NCBI RefSeq assembly: GCF_000968055.1
Contig: NC_022538.1
Location: 496,001-560,000, forward strand
Origin: Alteracholeplasma palmae J233
GTDB lineage: Bacteria > Bacillota_I > Bacilli_A > Acholeplasmatales > Acholeplasmataceae
Length of the DNA: 64,000 bases
Direction of reading: 5' to 3'
A program made the translations under genes and the position numbers. The notes under the pieces were generated by a model that was given only the letters and a program-made list of their open reading frames with translations, did not search any database and was not told where the DNA came from. Positions 1 through 8,455 of this stretch are shown in pieces. Position 1 is the stretch's first letter; every line of letters begins with the position of its first letter.

Positions 1-2
1 AT

Positions 3-83
3 ATTGAGGCAATTAAAAAATACGGTATTACACCTATTCATAGAAAAACTTACGAACCAATTAAAACATTGATTAAAAAATAA
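3..83 (+). CDS. C-terminal end of an unidentified protein (partial)
   Basis: The open frame enters from the left edge and ends at TAA 81-83. Only 26 residues are visible, ending in a lysine-rich tail (TYEPIKTLIKK). This is too little to assign a family. It is read as coding because it stays open from the edge and a hairpin with a T-run begins at its stop codon. Confidence 0.5.
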   Translation: MEAIKKYGITPIHRKTYEPIKTLIKK

Positions 84-114
84 CCTTAAAAGTGTAAATT
101 AGGGTTATTTTTTT
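75..114 (+). terminator. Intrinsic terminator of the left-edge gene
   Basis: AAAAAATAACC (75-85) is the exact reverse complement of GGTTATTTTTT (103-113), with a 17-base loop and a T-run. The 5' arm overlaps the end of the partial gene. The A/T-rich arms also make it potentially active in both directions. Confidence 0.6.
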
Positions 115-160
115 ACCGAAATATAGTAAAATTAAAAAACACCAACTATAGGAGTAGAAA

Positions 161-3100
161 ATGACAAATTACGAATTATATTTAAATAAAGATAAAGAAG
201 CATTAGAAAAATTAGCTATAGATCATAATAGCAGTGAAGCCTATATATATCTAGGACTCATACATCATGACGGAAATGGAGTACCTTTAGATTTATATAA
301 AGCCAAAGAATATTTTCAACAAAGTTATATGATAGATGAAAACCCTAAATCAATTTACTATATTGGATGGATGACAGAACTTGGAATAGGGGTTGAACCT
401 AATTACAATCTTGCTAGTCAATATTATGAAAAAGCCTTTGAAGGATTATTAAAAGAAGCTGATAATGGTGATGCAGTTAGCCAATATATTATGAGTATTT
501 ATTTTGAAAATGGACTTGCAATGGTCGAAAAAAATTTAGAACTTGCTTATGAATATTGTGAGAAAGCAGCTCATAATAATTTCAGCATTGCACAAGTTGT
601 TTTAGGTTATTATCATAGAGAAGGTATCTCAACAGAAAAAAATGATGATATTGCTTTTTACTGGTATGAAAAAGCAGCAGAACATAAAACTCCTGTAGCA
701 TTATATAATCTAGCTATGTGCTATCAATATGGCATGGGAACTGATGAAAACTTAAGCCAATCCTTTGAATTATTAAAAGATGCAGCAGCTAATAATCATA
801 TTAGTTCACAAGTAGAATTAGCAAGATTTTATTTTTACGGTATTGGCACAACAAAAGATACAAAATTAGGACTTTATTGGTATGAAAAAGCATCAGATGC
901 TAATAATGTTTATGCATGCAATGCATTAGGCTATTTTTATGAAAATGGAATTGAAGTGGAACAAAACAGTGACTCAGCTTTCTATTGGTATGAAAGAGCT
1001 GCTCAGTATGGTTACCCACCAGCAGTGTTTAGTATAGCGTATTACTATGATTATGGAATTTCTGTTGCTGAAGATAAGGAAAAAGCTTTTAATTTTTATA
1101 AAGAGGCTGCAGAAAAAGAATATGCACCAGCACAATATAATTTAGCAGATTTTTATCGCAATGGAATTTTTGTAGAAAAAAATATGACAGAAGCAATTTA
1201 TTGGTATGAAAAAGCAGCTGAAAAAGAATATACAAGAGCCTATATTGCACTAGGTTACATTTATGAAGAAGGAATTAGTGTTGAATCAGATTTACAAAAA
1301 GCTACTCATTATTACTACGAAGCTGCCACAAGAGAAGATGCTGCAGGTCAAGTCAACTTAGGGTATTGTTATGAAGTTGGAATGGGTGTTGAACAAAATT
1401 ACGAACAAGCAGCTTACTGGTATGAAAAAGCAGCTGAAAAAGGACACCCTAGAGCTTTAAATAACTTAGGTTATTTATATGAAATAGGCTATGGTGTTGG
1501 GCAAAGTAACGTCAAAGCATTTGAATATTATGAACAAAGTGCTCATGCAGGATTTACTTTAGGAAAGTATAACTTAGGGATTGCTTATGAGTATGGATTG
1601 AATGGTGAAAAAAGCATGGAAAATGCTTTTTATTGGTACGAACAAGCGGCCAATGATAACTATATTCCAGCAGTTAATAGCTTAGCGTACTGTTATGAAT
1701 ATGGATATGGAATAGAAAAAAACGAAGAGCTAGCTTTTAAAAATTATGAAAGAGCAGCTAAAGAAGGCTATGTTGCCGCTAAAACTAATTTAGCAGATTG
1801 TTATCGCTATGGTGTATATGTTGAAAAAGACTTAGAACAAGCAGTTTATTGGTATGAACAAGCAGCAAACGATAACTCTGGTAGAGCTTGTTCAATCCTT
1901 GGTTATTTTTATTCAAATGGTATTTATTTTGAACAGGATCATAATAAAGCATTTGAATACTATACAAAAGGTGCAGAACTTGGATACACATACGCTCAAT
2001 CGAATCTAGCTGCATGCTATTCTGATGGTGAAGGAACAGAAGTAGATGTAGAAAAGGCAATTTATTGGTATGAAAAAGCAATCGAACAAGGCAATGACAC
2101 AGCTTATAATAACCTTGCGATTATATACGAACTAGGAAGACACAACGGAACACCAGATTTAGAAAAAGCATTAGTCTTGTTTAAAGAAGCTGCTAAATTA
2201 GGTGATCCTATAGCTAAAACTAATATAGGGGTTTTCTATGAATTTGGAAAAGGTGTTGAAATAGACTATGTTGAAGCACATAAATGGTACATAGAAGCAG
2301 CCGAAGCAGATGATGGAAAAGCACAATATAACCTAGGGCAACTCTATACTTATGGAAAAGGCGTTGAAATAGATTATGATAAAGCAATAGATTGGTATCT
2401 TGCTTCTGCAAATAACGGATATATATCAGCATATGTTAGTTTAGGATTTATGCATGATAGAGGTTATGGTGTTGAACAATCTCATGAAAAAGCCTATGAT
2501 TTTTATAAAATAGCAGCTTTATTTGATAATGAAGTAGCGCAACATAACATTGGACATATGTATGATAAAGGAATAGTTGTAGAGCAAGATTACCAACAGG
2601 CACTTTATTGGTATGAGAAAGCAGCAGCCCAAAAGTATCCATCTTCTTTACTGAACATAGGCTTCCTTTATGAAGGCGGTTTAGGTGTCGATCAAGACTA
2701 TGAAAAAGCCTATCATTATTATTTAGAAGCCTCAGAGTTGGGAGATCCAATTGCTCAAAGTAATTTAGCTTATTTATTTGAAGTAGGAAGATATGTAGAA
2801 CAAGACTATGAAAAAGCCTTTTATTGGTATGAGCAAAGTGCTTTAAAAAACCACCCAAGAGCACAAAATGCTTTAGGTTATTTATATGAAAAAGGTTATG
2901 GAGTTACTAAAGATAAAGAAAAAGCCTTCATTTGGTATGAAAAAGCTGCTCGTAATGGTGATAGAATCGCTCAATACAATCTTGGACTATGTTATGAATA
3001 TTCAAAAGGAGTTACTAAAGATTTTAAACAATCACTATACTGGTATGAACAATCTGCTCAAAAAGGATACCTTGATGCACAATATTCTCTAGGAGAAATA

Positions 3101-4417
3101 TATGAAATAGGTCTTAATGTTAGAGAAGATATCAAACTAGCTTTTAAATGGTATAAAACAGCTGCTGACAATGGATTTGCAAAAGCCCAATACCATGTTG
3201 CATCTATGTATGAAAATAACCGAGGGGTATCTTTTGATCCAAATGAAGTAATTAGATATTATAAACTTTCATCTGATAATGGATATACAGATGCACAAAA
3301 TCAATTAGGACTCTACTATGAATTAGGAAAATATGTAGAACAAAATATGGAAACTGCCTTTGCTCTATATGAAAAAGCAGCCCTTAACAACCATGGTGTT
3401 GCTCAATATAATTTAGCTTTATGTTATCATTATGGAAAAGCAGTAGAAAAAGATATTCAAAAAGCAATCAAATGGTATGAAAAAGCTGCAGACAACGGAT
3501 ATGTTGAAGCATCATTTGCCTTGGGTAAACTTTATGAATATGGTGAAGAAATTAAACAGGATTATATAAAAGCATTTGAAAATCACTTCCAAGCTGCAAT
3601 TAATTATCATGCTGAAGCACAAAATAAAGTTGGTATTTTCTATGAACTTGGTAAAGGTGTTGAAAAGAATTTAGAACAAGCATTTACTTGGTACGAAAAA
3701 TCAGCAACTAATTACTTTTCATATGCTCAGTATAATTTAGCGCTTTGCTATGAATACGGAAAAGGAACTGAAAAAAATCTAAAAGAAGCATTACATTGGT
3801 ATCATAGAGCAGCTGATGCAGGGCATATGGATGCACAATATCAAGTAGCAACTATGTTTGAATATGGAGTAGAAACTGAACCTAATTTAGAAGAAGCACT
3901 AAAATACTATCTGAAAGCTTCCGAAAAAGGTCATGCTGAGGCACAAAATAAAGTTGGATTATTTTATGAATTAGGAATTACAGTAGAACCTAATTTAGAA
4001 CAAGCATTTACTTGGTATGAAAAATCAGCTAATGAGGGATATACAGTTGCTCAATATAACCTAGCATTATGCTATGAATACGCAAAAGGAACTCCTAAAA
4101 ACTTAGAACAAGCTTTAAAATGGTATGAACAAGCTGCTCATAATCAATATGCAGCATCTCAAAATAAACTAGGCTTATTCTATGAATTAGGAATAGCTGT
4201 TAATGAAAATATGGAAGAAGCATTCAAGTGGTATCAATTAGCAGCAAAAAATGGTGATGCAATCGCACAATATAATCTATCACTTTGCTATGAATATGCA
4301 AAAGGGACTACAAAAGATTTAAACCAAGCTTTAAAATGGCTAGAAGAAAGTGCTTCTAATAATTATGAAAATGCTATAAGTAAGTTAGAAGAATTCAAAA
4401 ATAATCACTTAAAATAA
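161..4417 (+). CDS. Giant Sel1-like (TPR-related) repeat protein, 1418 aa
   Basis: Nearly the whole protein is an uninterrupted array of roughly 38 Sel1-like repeats of about 36 residues, each a helix-turn-helix unit of the form A-x-x-x-L-G-x-x-Y-E-x-G-x-G-V-x-x-D/N, with the recurring phrase 'A.YWYEKAA'. Sel1 repeats form a superhelical solenoid used as a protein-protein interaction scaffold. No signal peptide or membrane segment is visible, so it is probably cytoplasmic. The start at 161 is supported by GGAG about ten bases upstream. It seems monocistronic: a terminator lies before it and topA has its own promoter after it. Most Sel1 proteins carry far fewer repeats, so the length is unusual. 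The binding partner is unknown. Confidence 0.9.
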   Translation: MTNYELYLNKDKEALEKLAIDHNSSEAYIYLGLIHHDGNGVPLDLYKAKEYFQQSYMIDENPKSIYYIGWMTELGIGVEPNYNLASQYYEKAFEGLLKEADNGDAVSQYIMSIYFENGLAMVEKNLELAYEYCEKAAHNNFSIAQVVLGYYHREGISTEKNDDIAFYWYEKAAEHKTPVALYNLAMCYQYGMGTDENLSQSFELLKDAAANNHISSQVELARFYFYGIGTTKDTKLGLYWYEKASDANNVYACNALGYFYENGIEVEQNSDSAFYWYERAAQYGYPPAVFSIAYYYDYGISVAEDKEKAFNFYKEAAEKEYAPAQYNLADFYRNGIFVEKNMTEAIYWYEKAAEKEYTRAYIALGYIYEEGISVESDLQKATHYYYEAATREDAAGQVNLGYCYEVGMGVEQNYEQAAYWYEKAAEKGHPRALNNLGYLYEIGYGVGQSNVKAFEYYEQSAHAGFTLGKYNLGIAYEYGLNGEKSMENAFYWYEQAANDNYIPAVNSLAYCYEYGYGIEKNEELAFKNYERAAKEGYVAAKTNLADCYRYGVYVEKDLEQAVYWYEQAANDNSGRACSILGYFYSNGIYFEQDHNKAFEYYTKGAELGYTYAQSNLAACYSDGEGTEVDVEKAIYWYEKAIEQGNDTAYNNLAIIYELGRHNGTPDLEKALVLFKEAAKLGDPIAKTNIGVFYEFGKGVEIDYVEAHKWYIEAAEADDGKAQYNLGQLYTYGKGVEIDYDKAIDWYLASANNGYISAYVSLGFMHDRGYGVEQSHEKAYDFYKIAALFDNEVAQHNIGHMYDKGIVVEQDYQQALYWYEKAAAQKYPSSLLNIGFLYEGGLGVDQDYEKAYHYYLEASELGDPIAQSNLAYLFEVGRYVEQDYEKAFYWYEQSALKNHPRAQNALGYLYEKGYGVTKDKEKAFIWYEKAARNGDRIAQYNLGLCYEYSKGVTKDFKQSLYWYEQSAQKGYLDAQYSLGEIYEIGLNVREDIKLAFKWYKTAADNGFAKAQYHVASMYENNRGVSFDPNEVIRYYKLSSDNGYTDAQNQLGLYYELGKYVEQNMETAFALYEKAALNNHGVAQYNLALCYHYGKAVEKDIQKAIKWYEKAADNGYVEASFALGKLYEYGEEIKQDYIKAFENHFQAAINYHAEAQNKVGIFYELGKGVEKNLEQAFTWYEKSATNYFSYAQYNLALCYEYGKGTEKNLKEALHWYHRAADAGHMDAQYQVATMFEYGVETEPNLEEALKYYLKASEKGHAEAQNKVGLFYELGITVEPNLEQAFTWYEKSANEGYTVAQYNLALCYEYAKGTPKNLEQALKWYEQAAHNQYAASQNKLGLFYELGIAVNENMEEAFKWYQLAAKNGDAIAQYNLSLCYEYAKGTTKDLNQALKWLEESASNNYENAISKLEEFKNNHLK

Positions 4418-4460
4418 AAACTACTTATATATAAGTAAAGTAAAACTATTCACTTTTTGA

Positions 4461-4480
4461 GATTAAAGGCTAATCTTTTT
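4461..4480 (+). terminator. Weak intrinsic terminator after the Sel1 gene
   Basis: GATTA (4461-4465) pairs with TAATC (4471-4475) around a 5-base loop and is followed by TTTTT. The stem is short, so termination is only probable. A 14-base palindrome (ACTTATATATAAGT) lies just upstream. Confidence 0.4.
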
Positions 4481-4483
4481 AAC

Positions 4484-4511
4484 TTGACAATCAAAAAAAG
4501 CATAATATAAT
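4484..4511 (+). promoter_or_regulatory. Consensus sigma-A promoter of topA
   Basis: TTGACA (4484-4489) and TATAAT (4506-4511) are both perfect hexamers with a 16-base spacer. Transcription would start near 4518, which rules out the in-frame ATG at 4515 as the topA start. Confidence 0.85.
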
Positions 4512-4547
4512 TAAATGGTATTAAAAACTAAACAAGGAGGTATTTTT

Positions 4548-6380
4548 ATGGCAGATAAAGTCATTATTGTGGAATCTCCATCTAAATCTAAAACAATTAG
4601 TAGTTACTTTGATAATAAGGTAACCGTATTATCTTCAAAAGGGCATATTAGAGATTTGGCTATTAGTGGGCCAGGTGGACTAGGAATCGATGTTGAAAAT
4701 GGATTTATGCCTATGTACCAAGTTATTAAAGGTAAAACGGTATTAGTTAAAGATCTTATTAAACAAACAAAAGGTAAAGAAGTTTATCTTGCAACCGACC
4801 CGGACCGTGAAGGTGAAGCAATTGCTTGGCATTTAGCACAAGTATTAAATTTAGATGTTACACAAAAAAATCGTGTTATTTTTAGAGAAATCACAAAACC
4901 AGCTGTCTTAAAGGCAATCCAAGAACCATCAGTTATTGATGAACCTTTAGTTGAGTCACAAGAAACAAGAAGAATGCTTGATAGAATTATAGGATTTAAA
5001 CTATCTAGTTTATTACAAAAAAAGATAAAATCTAAATCAGCAGGACGTGTACAATCCGTTGCCTTAAAATTAATTGTAGACTTAGAAAAAGAACGCGATG
5101 CGTTTGTCCCAGAAGAATATCATACAATCACAGCAGAATTTCAAAACTTTAAAGCAGATTATATTATTAAAAAAGACTATAAGATTAAAGCAGAAGAAGC
5201 TAAAAGAATCGTAGATGGATCAACAAATCCATTTACAGTTTCTAAGGTAGAAAAAAAGGAAAACAAAAGAAAAGCAAAACAACCTTTTACAACATCCACA
5301 TTACAACAAGATGCAATTAATAATCTATCTATGTCATCTAGTAGAACAATGAGCGTTGCTCAAAGTTTATATGAAGGTATTGAAATTGAGGGAGAACATG
5401 TAGGGTTAATTACTTATATGAGAACGGATTCTACAAGACTTTCAGATATTTTTGTTACAGAAACACAAGACTTTATTAAAAACTATTTTGGAAAAGAGTA
5501 CCTAGGCGAATATAAAGTTAAAAAAAGTGATAATGCTCAAGATGCCCATGAAGGAATTAGACCTACAAGTGTTTTAAGAACACCTGAATCAGTAGAACAA
5601 TACTTATCAAAAGATGAGTTTAAACTCTATCAAAGAATTTATCAAAGAGCAGTTTCAAGCTTAATGTCTGATGCAGTATTTAGTCAAACGAAAGTAACCC
5701 TTACAACTAACGGATATGATTATTTAGCAGAAGGTGTTATCAGAATGTTTCCAGGATATCAAAAATTATTTGATGATAGTGCAAAAGATAAACTGCTTCC
5801 TGATATAAAAGAAAATGAAACGTATAATGCTAAGAAAGTAGAGGCTACACAAAAGTTTACTACGCCACCTGCAAGGTTCTCAGAAGCAACCCTGATTAAA
5901 GAATTAGAAAAATTAGGAATAGGTAGACCTTCTACGTATGCTCAAATTATTAAAACCTTAAAAGATCGCTTATATGTTGAATTAGAAGAGAAAAGATTTA
6001 AACCAACTAAACAAGGTATTTTAACTTCTGATAAATTAACAGAATTCTTTAGTAACATTATCAATGTTGAATATACATCTAATATGGAAAAAGAATTAGA
6101 TGAGATTGCTGAACATAAAGTGAATGGTAAAGTATTATTAAAAGACTTTTACGATCGCTTTATTCCAACTCTAGAGTTAGCTGATCAAAAAATGGAAAAA
6201 ATTGGGCCAGAAGTAACAGATAAGATTTGTCCTTTATGTGGGCACCAATTAGTTATTAGAAGGAGTAAACATGGAGAATTCTTAGGTTGCTCTAACTTTC
6301 CTAAATGTAGACATACAGAAAACATAGAGACAAACCCAGAAAATAAAGAAATAATTGAAGAAAATAAACAAAATGAATAA
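4548..6380 (+). CDS. topA: DNA topoisomerase I (type IA)
   Basis: This 610-residue enzyme relaxes negatively supercoiled DNA through a 5'-phosphotyrosyl intermediate. The N-terminal Toprim domain shows the E in VIIVESPSKSKT and the DPDRE metal motif. The catalytic tyrosine is Tyr290 in TYMRTDS. The C-terminus has a single four-cysteine zinc ribbon (CPLCG...GCSNFPKC), whereas many bacterial homologues have several. ATG 4548 is chosen because AAGGAGG lies just upstream and because the consensus promoter would start transcription after the more upstream in-frame ATG at 4515. It has its own promoter, and a long structured intergenic region follows it. Confidence 0.96.
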   Translation: MADKVIIVESPSKSKTISSYFDNKVTVLSSKGHIRDLAISGPGGLGIDVENGFMPMYQVIKGKTVLVKDLIKQTKGKEVYLATDPDREGEAIAWHLAQVLNLDVTQKNRVIFREITKPAVLKAIQEPSVIDEPLVESQETRRMLDRIIGFKLSSLLQKKIKSKSAGRVQSVALKLIVDLEKERDAFVPEEYHTITAEFQNFKADYIIKKDYKIKAEEAKRIVDGSTNPFTVSKVEKKENKRKAKQPFTTSTLQQDAINNLSMSSSRTMSVAQSLYEGIEIEGEHVGLITYMRTDSTRLSDIFVTETQDFIKNYFGKEYLGEYKVKKSDNAQDAHEGIRPTSVLRTPESVEQYLSKDEFKLYQRIYQRAVSSLMSDAVFSQTKVTLTTNGYDYLAEGVIRMFPGYQKLFDDSAKDKLLPDIKENETYNAKKVEATQKFTTPPARFSEATLIKELEKLGIGRPSTYAQIIKTLKDRLYVELEEKRFKPTKQGILTSDKLTEFFSNIINVEYTSNMEKELDEIAEHKVNGKVLLKDFYDRFIPTLELADQKMEKIGPEVTDKICPLCGHQLVIRRSKHGEFLGCSNFPKCRHTENIETNPENKEIIEENKQNE

Positions 6381-6397
6381 AAAAGTAAGTTTAACTC

Positions 6398-6426
6398 TTT
6401 ACAAATTAAATTAAACATGTTATCAT
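6398..6426 (+). promoter_or_regulatory. Putative promoter of a small RNA
   Basis: TTTACA (6398-6403), a 17-base spacer and TATCAT (6421-6426) make a reasonable promoter. The predicted start, near 6432, falls at the foot of the first hairpin of the following structured region. Confidence 0.45.
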
Positions 6427-6431
6427 AACTA

Positions 6432-6536
6432 TGCATCCGTTATTGGATGCTACTTATCCCCTATTAACGTGTACGCGAGTACACAAAATCCCCTTTAATT
6501 TGGTCTTCTAGTCTTTTGCTAGAAGACCTCTTTTTT
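6432..6536 (+). ncRNA. Candidate ~105-nt small RNA with two CCCCT loops
   Basis: The region between topA and tpx has three hairpins in order: GCATCC/GGATGC (6433-6438, 6445-6450), GTGTAC-GCGA-GTACAC with a GNRA-type tetraloop (6469-6484), and a strong terminator (6502-6528 plus T-run). Two unpaired linkers carry the same C-rich element, ATCCCCTATTAA (6456-6467) and ATCCCCTTTAA (6488-6498). Promoter, hairpins and terminator fit a discrete transcript. By analogy, C-rich single-stranded motifs of Firmicute sRNAs such as RsaE pair with Shine-Dalgarno sequences. That function here is inference. The alternative is a leader or attenuator for tpx, but tpx appears to have its own promoter downstream. 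Confidence 0.5.
6502..6536 (+). terminator. Strong intrinsic terminator before tpx
   Basis: GGTCTTCTAG (6502-6511) pairs perfectly with CTAGAAGACC (6519-6528) around a 7-base loop, followed by TCTTTTTT. It ends either topA read-through or the candidate small RNA. Confidence 0.85.
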
Positions 6537-6563
6537 GCTTTTTTAAAAAAAATAAGATATAAT
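6535..6563 (+). promoter_or_regulatory. Putative tpx promoter
   Basis: TTGCTT (6535-6540) and TATAAT (6558-6563) are 17 bases apart. A second TATAAT sits at 6571-6576. The start would fall before the ribosome site AAAGGA and the ATG at 6595. Confidence 0.5.
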
Positions 6564-6594
6564 GTATAAGTATAATAAAAAAGGATGGTTAGAA

Positions 6595-7095
6595 ATGAAA
6601 ACATTCAAAGGTAAAAAAATTACTGTTTTAGGAAGTGTAAAAGCAGTTGGTGATATTGCACCAGACTTTACAGTTCTAAATTCAGAATTAGAACCAGCAA
6701 GTTTATCAGACTATAAAGAAAAATATATTGTTTTAAACGTAGTACCTTCACTAGATACTTCAGTTTGTGATTTACAAACAAGAACAGTTAACCAAGAACT
6801 TGCAGATAATAAAGATACTTTAGTACTAACAATTAGTAATGATTTACCATTTGCACAAAGCAGATGGTGTGGTAACTCAGGAATTGATAATGTAATTACT
6901 TTAAGTGATTATAAAGATTTAGACTTTGCAAATAAATATGGTGTTCTAATTGAAGAAAATAGATTACTTGCACGTGCAATCTTTGTTCTAAATGAAAAAA
7001 GAGAAATTATTTATTTAGAATATCTAGATGAAATGGGAAAACACCCTAATTATGATTCATTAATCGAATTTATGAAAAACTTACCAGAAGCTTAA
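6595..7095 (+). CDS. tpx: Thiol peroxidase (Tpx, atypical 2-Cys peroxiredoxin)
   Basis: This 166-residue cytoplasmic peroxidase reduces H2O2 and alkyl hydroperoxides with electrons from thioredoxin. The peroxidatic Cys58 lies in PSLDTSVCD and the resolving Cys92 in SRWCG, close to the usual Tpx spacing. Length matches the family. The start is ATG 6595, with AAAGGA upstream; an in-frame ATG at 6562 overlaps the -10 element and would add an unlikely N-terminal extension. It appears to be transcribed alone, between the terminator at 6502 and the one overlapping its own 3' end. Confidence 0.95.
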   Translation: MKTFKGKKITVLGSVKAVGDIAPDFTVLNSELEPASLSDYKEKYIVLNVVPSLDTSVCDLQTRTVNQELADNKDTLVLTISNDLPFAQSRWCGNSGIDNVITLSDYKDLDFANKYGVLIEENRLLARAIFVLNEKREIIYLEYLDEMGKHPNYDSLIEFMKNLPEA

Positions 7096-7110
7096 AACTT
7101 CTGGTTTTTT
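7083..7110 (+). terminator. Intrinsic terminator overlapping the tpx stop
   Basis: ACCAGAAG (7083-7090) pairs with CTTCTGGT (7098-7105), followed by a T-run. The 5' arm encodes the last tpx codons. Confidence 0.85.
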
Positions 7111-7182
7111 CTTTTACCTCAAAGTTATCTTTATAATTTAAATGATAAATGTTATAATAAGATAGAAAATGGAGTTGATGAT

Positions 7183-8139
7183 ATGGGGTTTTTTAGTAAA
7201 CTATTTAAAAAGAAACCAAAAAATGAAAAATATGAATTAGGATTACACAAATCAAGAGAAAGTTTTGATAACCTAAAAAAATTATTAGAAGAATCACCTA
7301 AAATAGATGAAGATTTATATGAAGCATTAGAAGACTTATTTATACAAGCTGATATAGGTGTTGAAACAGTTATTTACTTTGTTAATGAAATTAGAAAAGA
7401 AGTAGATCTTAAAAATATTACTCAACCTATGGACTTATCTGAGCTTATAGTTGATAAGATGTTTGAACTATACTTAAAGGGTGAATTTGTTGATACAACT
7501 TTAAAATATGATGAAAATGAACTGAATGTCTACTTATTTGTAGGTGTGAATGGCGTGGGTAAAACTACGAGCATTGGTAAACTTGCAAAACAATTTAAAA
7601 ACCAAGGCAAAAAAGTGATGCTTGTTGCTGGAGATACATTCAGAGCAGGAGCTATTGATCAACTCATTGAATGGGGTAAACGTAGTGATACGTATGTTTA
7701 CTACAAAGAGGCAATGTCAGACCCATCTAGTGTTATTTTTGATGCTTTAAAAATTGCTCAAGATGAAAAGTATGATATCGTTTTATGCGACACTGCAGGT
7801 AGATTACAAAATAAAGCTAACTTAATGAATGAACTAGCTAAAATGAAGCGTGTCATTGAAAGAGTTCTACCAACAGGACTTAAAGAAACGCTACTTGTAA
7901 TAGATGCGACAACCGGACAAAACGGAATGAACCAAGCAGCTGTTTTTAACGAAATAACAGAGGTTACAGGTATTGTCTTAACTAAGTTAGATGGAACAGC
8001 TAAAGGCGGCATTGTACTAGCAATAAGACATTTATATGGGTTACCAATTAAATATGTTGGGCTCGGTGAAAAAATAGATGATTTAATCTCATTTGATATT
8101 GAAGAATATATATATGGATTATTTAAAGGTTTCTTTTAA
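7183..8139 (+). CDS. ftsY: Signal recognition particle receptor FtsY
   Basis: This SRP-type GTPase receives Ffh-bound ribosomes at the membrane. The 318 residues contain an N-terminal four-helix N domain (about 1-105) and a G domain with GVNGVGKTTS (G1), DTAGR (G3) and TKLDG (G4). The acidic N-terminal A domain of E. coli FtsY is missing, as is common in Gram-positive relatives; a short basic amphipathic start (FFSKLFKKKPK) may contact the membrane. GGAG precedes the ATG. A TATAAT at 7153-7158 probably starts the ftsY-ylxM-ffh unit. The stop codon overlaps the ylxM start by one base. Confidence 0.96.
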   Translation: MGFFSKLFKKKPKNEKYELGLHKSRESFDNLKKLLEESPKIDEDLYEALEDLFIQADIGVETVIYFVNEIRKEVDLKNITQPMDLSELIVDKMFELYLKGEFVDTTLKYDENELNVYLFVGVNGVGKTTSIGKLAKQFKNQGKKVMLVAGDTFRAGAIDQLIEWGKRSDTYVYYKEAMSDPSSVIFDALKIAQDEKYDIVLCDTAGRLQNKANLMNELAKMKRVIERVLPTGLKETLLVIDATTGQNGMNQAAVFNEITEVTGIVLTKLDGTAKGGIVLAIRHLYGLPIKYVGLGEKIDDLISFDIEEYIYGLFKGFF

Positions 8140-8453
8140 TGGATAGAGTAGAGAAAACAGAACAACTTAATAATTTATTTGAAATATATCAAGAACTATT
8201 AACAGAAAAACAAAAAAAATATTACGAATTATATTATTACGAAGACTATTCCTTACAAGAAATTGCGGAAATTTTTGAGATTAGCAGAAATGCTGTATTT
8301 GATCAATTAAAAAAAGTTGAAAAGCATTTAAATCATTACGAAGAAAAATTAAAAATATATAATAATAAAGAACAGAGAATAAAATATTTAGAAAAATATG
8401 AAGAATCAAAAGATGAAAAATATTTAAAATTACTCAGAAAGATGGATGAATAA
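8139..8453 (+). CDS. ylxM: YlxM/p13-like DNA-binding helix-turn-helix protein
   Basis: This small 104-residue protein has a sigma-70 region 4-like helix-turn-helix (about residues 20-70, with YSLQEIAEIFEISRNAVFDQLKK). YlxM proteins are conserved next to ffh in Firmicutes and have been linked to SRP function, though the exact role is not settled. It overlaps ftsY by one base (TAATG) and ends two bases before ffh, so the three genes are clearly one translation-coupled operon. Confidence 0.93.
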   Translation: MDRVEKTEQLNNLFEIYQELLTEKQKKYYELYYYEDYSLQEIAEIFEISRNAVFDQLKKVEKHLNHYEEKLKIYNNKEQRIKYLEKYEESKDEKYLKLLRKMDE

Positions 8454-8455
8454 TC

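Noticed and set aside
1785-2864. Several open frames of 70-138 codons on the minus strand opposite the Sel1 gene
   Set aside because: They are antisense shadows of the repetitive codons, with no ribosome sites and a composition that mirrors the Sel1 repeats.
161-4417. Regularly spaced DNA repeats suggesting CRISPR or satellite
   Set aside because: The periodicity of about 108 bases comes from degenerate 36-residue protein repeats in one open frame; there are no identical repeats with unique spacers.
4515-4547. topA start at ATG 4515
   Set aside because: It lies at or before the transcription start of the consensus promoter and lacks a ribosome site; ATG 4548 has AAGGAGG.
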